NCBI RefSeq assembly: GCF_016808095.1
Contig: NC_068977.1
Span: 5,206,479-5,270,478, forward strand
Length of the DNA stretch: 64,000 bases
DNA from: Vigna angularis
Taxonomy: Eukaryota; Streptophyta; Magnoliopsida; Fabales; Fabaceae
Reading direction: 5' to 3'
Position 1 is the stretch's first letter. Each line of letters begins with the position of its first letter. The notes under the pieces are model-generated. The model worked only from the letters and a program-made list of their open reading frames with translations. It ran no database searches and was not told the DNA's origin. The translations under genes and the position numbers were made by a program. Shown here one piece after another: positions 53,858-64,000 of the stretch.

Positions 53858-56488
53858 TGTGAGACCCTTAATAATTAGCAATAATAATTTCTGTCACATC
53901 ACCATTAATGCACGCCACTTCCATACTCAGCCATTAAAACCCACTCACCAATCTCATACACCACTCTGATCTGCACTGGAAAACGCACCACGTCACACGC
54001 TCAGGGCTTTAAAAGCGCACCAAACACTGCATGCACGCACGCCACGTGTCACGAGAGAAGTTTACGATTCAGAAGTGGGTGTGCAGGTGTCAGCAGAGGA
54101 GACGCTCGTCCGTGGGGCGTGGCAATTAACAAAACTTTGATTTTTCGAAAATCTCTCCCACCTGCACGCACTCATCTTCTACCTCTGAACCTAACCCTTC
54201 ATTTTCTCCACCTTCTCTCTAAAACCTCCCAACTTCTCTCTACTGTAACTCACTAAGCGTTTCTCCGATCACGTTTCAGCACCGTAGGAACGTTCGCTGA
54301 ACCGAGAGCTACGCATTGGACCGAACAGTTTCAAGAACTGAAATTGGTAAGCTTTCCTTCAGTAGCTCGTCCTTAGGTTTTCTGGAAACCAAGTTGTTGG
54401 CTGCATGCGTATGTGTAGTCTAATGGATTCATTTTCTGTGGTTAGATTTGTTGTAAGAAGAGTCAAGAAACGTTGAGGGTAGGATACCGTTAGCTGGACG
54501 AACCAAAAGTCTTGTATTAGGACGTTTCCTTCACTGATCCGGGTAAGGGAAGCTTATATGTTTAATTTATACTTGTATGTTGTATGATTTGATTTGGATA
54601 TATGAAAAGTATGTTGTTTGAGTTGTTATGAACGATCGCTGATATTGTGTATGTTTTCTGTTGGTTGAAATGTATGTTGATTTGGATACGTATGAAAGGT
54701 GTATGACTATGGTATGGATGGATGTATTAAAATGATGAGATCTGTATAGTATGAAAATTAAGCATGGATATGAAGTCACTAGATATGAATCATATGAAAA
54801 ATGTTAAAGTTAAGAAAGTTGAAAAATCTGGATATGATAATTCTCCTTATGATAAATTACGCTCGTCACCGTACGGTCTTATACCGTTCGTGTTCCTTGG
54901 AAATAACTTAGAGTAGAATTCTTTCATTTGGGAAGAATTCGATTTGAGAACGAGCGTCCTTATTTCGAATTACTATGTTTGAGCGTTCGGCTCAGCATAG
55001 AGTTGTCGTACGCCTTAAATGGTACGGAATTAAGTAACGTTCGGTCTTACACTGAGCGTTCGTCCTAAATAGCGCTCGGTCTTATACCGAACGTTCGTTC
55101 TAAATAGCGCTCGATCTTATACCAAGCGTTCGTCCTAAAGAGCGCTCGGTCTTGAACCAAGCGTTCGTCCTAAAGAGCGCTCGGTCTTGAACACGGCGTT
55201 CGTCATGATTGGTTTTCGGTCATCTACCTAGCGTGTGTCTTAACGTAGTGTTCGGTCTTAAATCGAACGCTCGTCCTTATCTTTGATTCCTTAACGAACG
55301 TAAATAGCGTTCGTCCAAATAATTAGTAAATGTACATTGGCGCGTTCAGTCATTGACTGGCAGTCGACCCTTTTTAAACAAAAGATTCCCAATGTAGTTA
55401 AGTATTCTTATTGATGTATCTTCGTCCAAGTTGAGTCAACCTGACCTCTTGGTACTTAAATTATTATGAAAATGGTCTTATTACTCTGGAGTCTTCCTGA
55501 TTGTGACTGAGTTCTTCTAAATCTGGCTTTTTACGTTCATCCTCTTCCTTCAGAAAGTTGAACGTTCGTCCTTTTAAGAAAGTGGAACATAGAATGAAAA
55601 TGTTATGAATATGAAATATTAAGACGTGTGAACACTATATTACATGATTATACGATTATGGAATTTGAACGAGCGTTCCAGGGAGGAACGTCTCATATAT
55701 GTTGGATATTAATTGGTAAAGTATGACTGTGGCTATTGCTAATGCTGGCTTGGTCCATCCTGATATTCCGTGATACTCATCTTCATGTAGAGGAGAGTAG
55801 TTCATGTGTGGGAATGGCAGGAGGTCCTTAGTCCATAAGTTAACATGGGCGACGTAAGAACGGACTAACCTCGAGTGGCAACTGTTGAGTGTATCCCAGT
55901 TACTACACCACTTGGGTGCAAGGACGCCTGTAGCTACACGGTTCATACAGTCCGGACGGTCGTCATATATATATATATATACAAATGCTACATGATGTTA
56001 TATGTTAAACTATGTGTTTGTATGGGATGAAATATTGTATGTGTTGATGTATAACTTAAACTATATAAGCTTACCCTTTCGTTTTCCTTGTGTTGTCCTG
56101 CTGTCTATGTACGTTCGTCATGTCTTGCAATGATCATCCGTGTGGATGTGAGCAGAAGGCGAGGCCACCTTAGAGGATGTGATCGAAGAAGAAAACTTGG
56201 TTGAAGTGGAAGTGAAAGCGGAGCCGTAGAACGTCCGTCTTTCGTTTTGATTAGAGCGCGCGTGGATGTTAGGCTGTAAATGTTAACTTATTTGGACGTT
56301 CGGTTAATTCTTTTGTAAAACCGTTCGTTCTAGTTTACTTTCCTGTTTCGGTGTTACGCTCGTTATTTTTGTATCCAAGCCGCTCGGCTTTTGAACCTTG
56401 AACTCTGTTAATTGTAAAGACTGCATGTTTCACTGTTAATTGTAATTAATTCTAATCTATGGTAATTACTATATTTTGGGATGTTACA
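53858..56488 (+). mobile_element. Solo LTR, family A, copy 3 (2.6 kb)
   Basis: TGTGAGACCC to GGGATGTTACA with the exact duplication CATTG (53853-53857 and 56489-56493). Same internal order as the other copies. It carries about five 40-bp units of GCGCTCGGTCTTATACCGAA and CGTTCGTCCTAAA at 55030-55215. It inserted into an NRPD1 fragment. Confidence 0.93.
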
Positions 56489-56493
56489 CATTG

Positions 56494-57265
56494 GAATTTC
56501 CAAATACATCTTACGAGTTTAAATGCTCTTTCCACCTTAAAGCACCTTTTAAACAACAATAAAAAAAAGTTTTCTCAATTAAACAATAATTTTAAAAATT
56601 TAATTTAGAAGCATTAAAAGGTTTTATTAAATGATCCAGTTGTACACTAGTTTGTAAAATTGTTAAGATTTATAATAATTGATTTAAAATTCAATACAAG
56701 TATTTTTTTAATTAATTAGCAATGGAAAATCTGTAATCCTCGAATAATGAGAATGTCTAAAATTAATCTCTAAATTGTTTTAATTTAATTCAATTCCACT
56801 CATTCATTATATTTTAAAATTTCATTGTTATATTCAAATTAGAATTTTAATTTGATAATTCACTTTTTCAAGTGCTGTTTTTCAATCCAAAAAATCCATG
56901 CTTATATTGTTTTTCAATCAAAATTAAGGATGACTTTTAGTATAAATTCTGTAAATAATTTTTATACCTTTTTTTTCCATCAAAAATTAAAATTTCACTT
57001 CTATAGTATACAAAATAAGTATTTGTATATATTTTGAGATAAAACTTCAATGGAGAAAATCACAAATACAACACAAGTATAGAATTTTTTCTTTCTTTTA
57101 AATCTTCAACCATAGATTCTGTTCTGTCCGAAAACATGCCATTAATATCTCAAATTCCATAATCATAGAACCACCCTTTAGCCCTTATCCCTCTTCCTTC
57201 CCCTCCCCAAAATTCAGCTTCCAAGTTTGCATTTTTTTCACTCCAATTTTCACCCCAAATCAGAA
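56494..57265. other. NRPD1 tail relic, then DEG8 upstream region
   Basis: The first 40 bp continue the NRPD1 fragment. The rest is AT-rich. 57175-57265 becomes pyrimidine-rich (CCCTCTTCCTTCCCCTCCCC) and is the likely DEG8 5' leader; no clear TATA assignment is possible among many AT runs. Confidence 0.5.
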
Positions 57266-60200
57266 ATGCAAGTTCTATCAGCCTGCAATTTGTGGTCAGT
57301 GGGTGTTCCAACCCGCACAAGAAGAAGAAGAAGCTGTGTCCTCAGCCGCCGTGAGATTTGCTTTGATGGAATGTCCTCTGTCTGCTCTCACTCTCAACAC
57401 TCCCCAAACGACGCCGTTACACCCACCAGGTTTGCCCCCATTACGCTGTCTATCCTCATTGGTTTTGCAAATTGAGATTTCAGTAAAAAATTGCACTGGG
57501 TGTGGGCCTTTTGTGGTTGCGTTTCAAAAGTTTGAGTCTTTGTGAGTGCATTTTCATTCTCAAACTAGGGGCTGTTTGGTTTGGAAAAGCATTTTCTGTT
57601 TTACTGTTTTCAAAAGTTTGCATAAGAAACAGCGGAAAAAAAAAACAAAAAAAAAGTGTTATTAAACACTGACATGACAGCAAAAGTCATCAAATTTATC
57701 ATACATGACAATTTGTGATTGAATGACAATATAAGCTTACATTAGGACTGCATAATTCTTTTTCTCTTTCGTAATTAACTGTGAAAACATAAGTTTTTCA
57801 TGACAAACTGCAATTTGGTGTGTCTTTTCTGGTCGCGTTTGCAAAGTTTGAGTCTTTGTGCATCCAAGAGTGCGTTTTCGTTGTTGGTGTTGTTTGTTTT
57901 ATGTGGGATTGAGACTTTGATTGACGTGTGCATGTTTGATTGAATACCATGTAGCGGCAGCACTATTCGAGTTCAAGATAAAACTTTGGATTTTGATGAA
58001 ATGGTGAAGAATCTTGTTCTATCTCCAACACGACGTGTGTTAGTGGCGAGTTTAACTATGTTTTCCTGTTTATGTTCTTCAAGGTACATGTCAGGTCCGC
58101 ACGGTTCTGCTTTTGTGTTCAACTTGTTTGATTGGTTATATGTTCGTAAGTTAATAACTATTGGTATGTATGTACGGGATGGAAAAATTGTTAGACTTTC
58201 GTAATGATTACTTTGGAAAACATATCTAAAGCGATTTCTAAGAATAGTTCCAATCCAATACTTCCTATATTCTCTAGCTACTAATTCTCCTACTTACTAG
58301 ATAATGAAATAATAGAATATTTTCTATCATCAAACGCATTTTCTTTTACATTTAATACTTTCTTTATAAAGTGTTATGAGGATTTGTTGGAAGATATAAT
58401 ATTACCCAATATAATTATTTGACCATGTAAAAATCTTTGCGCCCATAGTGCATGACAATTAAACTATTAACAGGGTATTGTTAATCTGCTAAAATATTTA
58501 TATTTATATTTATATTTTTGTAAATGCTAGTGAGATGGATCAGCTTTGGTTTGGTGTATTTGACTAGTAGTTTATAACATGGACATGGAGCTGTGAGTTG
58601 CCAATGGTGGGAGGAAAATTTTCTGTAGTCGGAGAGAAAGAAATTTGAATCTTAACCTTTAATTTTATTTTTTTAACTTTGTAAAATTCATATGATATTA
58701 GAAGAAAAAGAAAATAGCCATTAGATCATGATTGTACGCTGGACTGTGTGAAATGTGTCAGCAGTTATTCTAGGAACCCGATGGTGTCAGGAGTTCACAG
58801 TTGTAATATGTCATCAATTGTAAATCCATAACTGGTGAAGTGCAGTAATCCAATTCTAGCAGCGTGTTTTAATTTTGTGTTTTCTTTCATTATAAGCATA
58901 TTTTTGCATTCTTTTATGCAAGTCTCTTTTTAGTATTTACCAGCAAAGTTTATCTTCATGTCATAACTTGTAAATGTACAGCCCTAGCATTGGGAGATCC
59001 ATCAGTAACACTTGAAGAAGTAACCCCTCCTGTGTTTTCTTCTGGGCCACTCTTTCCCATAGAGGTCAGCTTTCAACTATAGCCCCTCTTTTGTCTGTGG
59101 TGGCTGCATGGCACATTTTCTATACTGTTGTAGCAATAGTTAATTCCAATTCATTGTGGTTTTCAGGATCGAATTGTCCAGCTATTTGAAAGAAACACAT
59201 ATTCTGTTGTTAACATTTTTGATGTGACACTACGTCCTCAGCTTAATATAACTGGTGTGGTTGAGGTACCTCAGTATTTAATCTATACTATCTTATGTTA
59301 AATCATTTTAAGGTCTTATCAAGGACTCTTTATTTTTTAATTATTATATTGCGTCTATCTAATAAGCATGATAGGTTTTTTTATTGTCCTACAATAGAAT
59401 ATCAAACAGTTTAATTTGTTTTTTGTATCTATATTACCAGATTCCTGAAGGAAATGGTTCTGGAGTAGTGTGGGATCAGGAGGGCCACATTGTGACAAAT
59501 TATCATGGTGAGAATCAGGCAGGGACCAGTTTCTATGTTTTGTTTTGCTTCAATCTTTAAAACAACACACACACATTTAGCTTTTGATCTCTTCAGTAAG
59601 ATTTTGTTGAGCTCTCCATGTGAACGGGCTTAGGTTTCTCGTATGTGGATCAGGCCTTTCTCCTGTATTTGATTAGATTCAGCTGGACTTCTTGTTTTGG
59701 CATGTGTATTTGATGTAACAAGTATTTGTTGAATTTTGTATCGTGCTTTTAAACATCTTTTGATTTATCTCCTCTTTGCTCCTTTCTTTGAATTCTTCAG
59801 CTCCATTTTTCTGCTTGCCTACTTGCCTAATGTATTTGCTGTGCTATGATAGAATGCTCTGTACTGTGCGCTTGTTAATTTGTATGCATGTTTTCCCAAT
59901 CTCAGTGTATACGGTAGGCTTGCAAGACCAGGTGCTGACTTGTGATTGTTACATTCTTGTATTATTCAGTAGTTGGCAATGCCCTTTCAAAAAACCCAAA
60001 GGCTGGTGAGGTGGTTGCCCGAGTTAATATTCTAGCATCAGAAGGGTGAGGCTCATGTAGACTGTTTTTTCTTTGCATATAATGTCCAAATTCCGTTTGA
60101 AACTAACATGTAATTCTGATTTCTACTATATAAAGGTTACAAAAGAATTTTGAAGGTGTACTCATTGGAGCTGACCGTTTAAAGGATCTCGCTGTCTTGA

Positions 60201-62352
60201 AGGCATGATTTCTATTTTACTTTCTGAATTTATTTCTTCTGTAAATCATAACATCTCTGTTGCACTCTATAACATTTTTTCTTCCAAGTTGGATATTCTA
60301 TTGTTGTTACTGAGATTCCTAGTAATATGAGGTCTTCTGTATGTTAGTTTCTGTTTTACTTTTATAATATTCTATTCTATTCCATCAAATGATTAATTCA
60401 TCATTCAAATTCTAAAGGTTTGTCTTCTTCTTCATCCATGTTACTTGTGCATTAAAATTATGGTGGCTAAAAGTTGCTTTCTTGTTAATTAAACTCGTTT
60501 GGATAGTTAATAAAATTTGAGCATGCATGTAACATACACATGACAAGTATTAACAAATCCACAAATACAGGTAGATGCCCCTAAAGATATTTTAAGGCCT
60601 ATCAAGGTGGGGCAATCATCTTCTCTAAAAGTTGGGCAGCAATGTTTGGCAATTGGAAATCCATTTGGTTTTGATCACACCCTCACAGTTGGGGTTATTA
60701 GTGGACTTAACCGAGATATCTTTAGTCAAACTGGGGTAACAATTGGTGGTGGTGTTCAAACTGATGCTGCAATAAATCCTGGGAACAGGTTACACTAGGC
60801 TCCTTTCCATATATGAACTAGAAATAGTTCCCTTTCTTGAGTTTGGTGCTGTTTACTTGGTCAAAATGTTTTCTTTTTCTTTTCCATGATGGTATTGAGT
60901 GTTAACTGGTTGTTATATCAAATGCTGCATTTCTTACTTTTCCTATGATGTTTACAGCGGAGGCCCCCTTCTCAATTCGAAAGGAAGCTTAATTGGGATT
61001 AATACTGCAATATTTACTCAGACAGGCAAGTTATTTTACCATTACAATCAGAAGGAATTGTACTACTGAACATTGATGTATATATGAAAATTATAGCTGA
61101 GAAAATCTTTCGGGTTCACTTGTTACCACTCTTTCCTTCATTACATTGTTGATCCATTCACTTTACTTTGCATGGCGAAATGACTGTTTAAGCTGCAAGT
61201 TCTAGTTGCTGTTCTAGTTTTGCAGGGTTCATGCTTTTGTTTCTTTTCTTGCTATTGCAGGAACATCAGCTGGTGTAGGATTTGCGATCCCATCTTCAAC
61301 TGTATTGCGAATTGTTCCTCAACTCATTCAGTTTGGAAAAGTAAGTGTTTCATGGAACCAAAATATGCAAAAAGAATCTAGCTAGTCTTTGTATTTGCTG
61401 TGATATCCTTATTAATATGACAAGGTTTCATGGTTGGTAGATAGTCCTTTTATGATTTAATGCAAAAAGCACATTATTTTTTCTAGATTTTAATCAGAGA
61501 GAAAATGCTTTGTTGTTTTGTTTGGGAAGAAAACACAGGAAAACAACTGTAGTATATCATATTTATATATAATATCTGTTTTGACAATCTAGCTGCATAA
61601 ATTTTAAGACCTATATATTTATGGCTACATTTACATTTGGTTTCATAATTTGTCATTCAAGGTTGTTAGAGCTGGGATAAATGTGGATATTGCACCGGAT
61701 TTAATTGCAAACCAACTTAATGTTCGAAATGGAGCTCTTGTTCTTCTGGTAAATCCACAAGATTCTCTTGTTACACTGTAATTAAACTTTACTTATTGTT
61801 AGAGATTCCACGTCGACCCGAAATAAGACAAATTTATAATATATAATGAGTGAGTGCAAGCCTCACTTTAAAAATTTTGTGAGATTGAATTAGGTTTAAA
61901 GTCTATTTCTTAACACTTATAAATTACTTATAAATCATTCTTTAACTCTCTTGAACTTGTGTTCCTCAGGTTCCTGCAAATAGTCTTGCTGCCAAAGCTG
62001 GTTTAAATCCCACCACAAGGGGATTTGCTGGAAATATAGTCCTTGGAGATATCATTGTTGCAGTTGACAATAAGCCTGTGAGTCCTCTTCTGAAGATTTT
62101 TTTGTTAATTTCCTTAAGTGTTTGTGCTATTCTCTCTAATCATAGTTAGAGGTTGACTTCAGCAATGCATATGATAAACTTGTGTTAATTTATTTGATAA
62201 TAAGTTTGGTGCATCCTTTGCAGGTGAAGAGCAAAGCAGAGTTGTTGAAAGCATTGGATGAGTATAATGTAGGAGATAAAGTGGTGTTGATGGTTCAGAG
62301 GGGCAGTGAAAAGTTGGAGCTGCCTGTGGTACTTGAGGAACAAAGTTCTTGA
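57266..62352 (+). CDS. DEG8: Protease Do-like 8, thylakoid lumen (DEG8)
   Basis: Predicted 461-aa DegP/HtrA-type serine protease. In Arabidopsis DEG8 pairs with DEG5 in the thylakoid lumen and helps degrade photodamaged photosystem II D1. Exons: 57266-57429, 57955-58094, 58982-59064, 59167-59265, 59441-59507, 59970-60045, 60136-60202, 60571-60788, 60958-61025, 61261-61340, 61662-61748, 61970-62077, 62224-62352. The transit sequence starts MQVLSACNLWS; a twin-Arg lumen signal SPTRRVLVASLTM (RR about 81-82) precedes ALALGDP. The catalytic triad is His184 (NYHVVG), Asp227 (KDLAVLK) and Ser305 (GNSGGPLL). One PDZ domain lies at about 355-455. Introns after 60202 and 61025 have GC donors; the rest are GT-AG. 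An alternative acceptor 6 bp into exon 2 is possible. Confidence 0.95.
61797..61915 (+). mobile_element. 119-bp solo LTR-like element in DEG8 intron 11
   Basis: TGTTAGAGATTCC to TTTCTTAACA, flanked by the exact 5-bp duplication CTTAT (61792-61796 and 61916-61920). It is the same family as the degraded copies at 52482 and 53397. Size and ends fit a TRIM-type solo LTR. It lies in the sense orientation, about 50 bp before the exon 12 acceptor. Confidence 0.8.
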
Positions 62353-64000
62353 AATGGTTTTGGTTTATATGTATTGATGTGTTGTTATACACCCACAAAT
62401 GTATTATATTTGCAGCCAAAAGAAAGTAATTCATCTGTGCAATCCAGGGTCTTATAATAGAAGTATGGTATAAATAATTGCACGATTATCAAAATACTTC
62501 ACTCTTGAAACAAAATCCTGTACATTCTACAACTCATTTTTCGCTGATTTATATTTACACTATTTTTTTTATGGTAAAAGTTATTGAATAACACTGGTAT
62601 TTTTGTATCTTTTATGTAAAATTGATTATGCATATAATTAACCCTTGAGTAATGATGAATTAAGCCACTTGGGTGAAAAGTGAAATTGTTTGAATATACG
62701 AAAGAGTAAGTGAAAATAAGTAGATGAGCATATATATTCATTTAATAAATTGGAAACAAATTTGCATCTTTTATTAAAGCAATATTACAATGTGAATTTA
62801 CTCATCGATGAAATTCGTTATACAAATTAAAATGCACATTATAAAAATAGAGAGGGTGTCCTCTCTCTCCTCTTTCTTTCTTATTCTTTTCAATGAAATC
62901 CTTAAATACAAACGTATACAAATCCCTAAACACGTTAAAATACCTCCTTTCTCTACTCCACTTTTTCATCCACAATAAATCTGTAAATAATTGGATCCAA
63001 AAACAGTGTTAAAGATAATATTATTTTGTTTTGGTGGAGTTATATGATTAGTTTAGTTAGAATAAATTACATTGTTATCTATGAGATTTTGTGAAATTAT
63101 ATATAATTTCTATTTTCCCTTCCACCAAACTTTTTTAATTATTGAAAAAATATCACACTTACACTCTTTATACATTATAACTTAAAGCATTCCACCATTT
63201 CCTTATAAAAGGTTGAAAGGGTTTGTATAATTTCACAATACCTGAAAAAGGTGAGTATAGTTTAATTTTTTTAAGTCAAAAATTGATTCCTTGTGTGCAA
63301 AAATTTAGCATTCATGTAAAACATTGTTTTTTTTTTTCATTTCAATCTATTTCGACATAAAAAGTTCAAAATATTCGATAGGTATTTTTTAAGTCAATAT
63401 GATTCCTTGCGTGCAAAACTTTGTTGGATCAGTAACAAATATAATACTCCAAATGAAAAGAGTGGTAAGATAAAAAACAAAGTCAAACGTTGCTAGTTTC
63501 ATATATTTCTGCTCAAGCAATAATGGAAACTACATTAGAAAGTGATGTGTTTGGCTTTTTTTTTCAACCAGTTCACATACTCAGAAACTAACATAAGAAA
63601 TAAATTATGCTTTCTTGCTTGGTTTAACAATAATATATTAACATTGTAAGAGATATTCCCTGTTGATTGAAGAAAATAACACTGCATTACACAGATTTTG
63701 AGAGCTACCAATCAATTTCGTGTGGAAGATGTTTAAAGTGTTTCAAACCATGAAAATTCCAAATTCTTATCCATGTTTTTCAGGCATGGATAATTACATC
63801 AAGTAATTCTTTGTTTAGTTTACCATTACTACTTAGATTGCTAATTTTCTTAATTGCAGAAATTCGTTATAGATAACATTTTAGAGTGAGAGATGGCGTT
63901 TCAAAGCAAAGTTCTGAAATATATTTATACAGACTCAAAGAAAGTAAAATATAAATGTGAAACTTTATTTTAATACACTTGATTACCCACTTGATTTTTT
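62353..64000. other. DEG8 3' region and AT-rich intergenic DNA
   Basis: The first 100-200 bp are the likely 3' leader of DEG8. The remainder is AT-rich with poly(T) and CT-rich runs (62860-62890). No gene, element end or structural RNA was recognised up to the window edge. Confidence 0.6.

Noticed and set aside
57227..57265. Upstream in-frame extension of DEG8 beginning with TTG
   Set aside because: A non-ATG start is not needed; the ATG at 57266 gives the family-like MQVLS start.
58084..58094. Earlier donor AAG|GTACAT for DEG8 exon 2
   Set aside because: It would throw exon 3 out of frame; the donor at 58095 restores the ALALGDP junction.
1..64000. tRNA, rRNA and other structural RNA genes
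   Set aside because: No cloverleaf-like or rRNA sequence was noticed by eye; a covariance-model scan would be needed to exclude small ones.

Overview
This is plant nuclear DNA, most likely from a legume of the Vigna/Phaseolus group. The genes are intron-rich and plant-type, and most of the window is nested LTR retrotransposons, including Ogre-type LTRs that are abundant in legumes. The genus is an inference from repeat character, not from a search. No bacterial, organellar, CRISPR or tRNA/rRNA feature was seen.

Three host genes have intact exon structures. (1) RNA polymerase I subunit RPA49, 9214-11674, plus strand, 4 exons, 425 aa. (2) A short reticulon-like protein, 42918-45343, minus strand, 5 coding exons, 198 aa. 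(3) The thylakoid-lumen protease DEG8, 57266-62352, plus strand, 13 exons, 461 aa, with two GC-AG introns. Broken gene pieces are a second RPA49 promoter plus part of exon 1 (36225-42175) and two fragments of the Pol IV largest subunit NRPD1 (51.4-52.4 kb and 53.7-56.5 kb).

Layout. 1-5598: a 2.5-kb-class LTR (family A) broken by two Ogre-type LTRs (family B) in opposite orientation. 5599-11674: RPA49, whose promoter is split by a 3.1-kb hAT-like insertion. 11930-28229: a Reina-like chromovirus (5-bp repeat CCAAA) that carries a minus-strand non-autonomous element with GGCGCCGTTGCCGGGGA-type primer site (15318-24016). That element carries a family-A solo LTR (21402-23917, ACAAG). The chromovirus also carries a tiny 2.3-kb LTR element (25474-27772, CATAC). 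28.2-36.2 kb: AT-rich sequence with a MULE-type MITE and another family-A solo LTR (30968-33739, TAATC). 36443-41681: a MULE with about 230-bp inverted ends and an exact 9-bp duplication, sitting in the duplicated RPA49 promoter. 42.9-45.4 kb: reticulon. 46-50 kb: a CACTA (TNP2) relic. 50.4-56.5 kb: NRPD1 fragments with a third family-A solo LTR (CATTG). 57-62.4 kb: DEG8.

The most unusual theme is that several structurally unrelated LTR families here carry dense arrays of related CpG-rich short palindromes (GAACG(T/C)TCGTCC, GGACGAGCGTCC, CGGTCT..AGACCG). One LTR family also has tandem hairpins whose stems are kept while the loops differ. All intron and element boundaries were read by eye; no search or alignment program was run.
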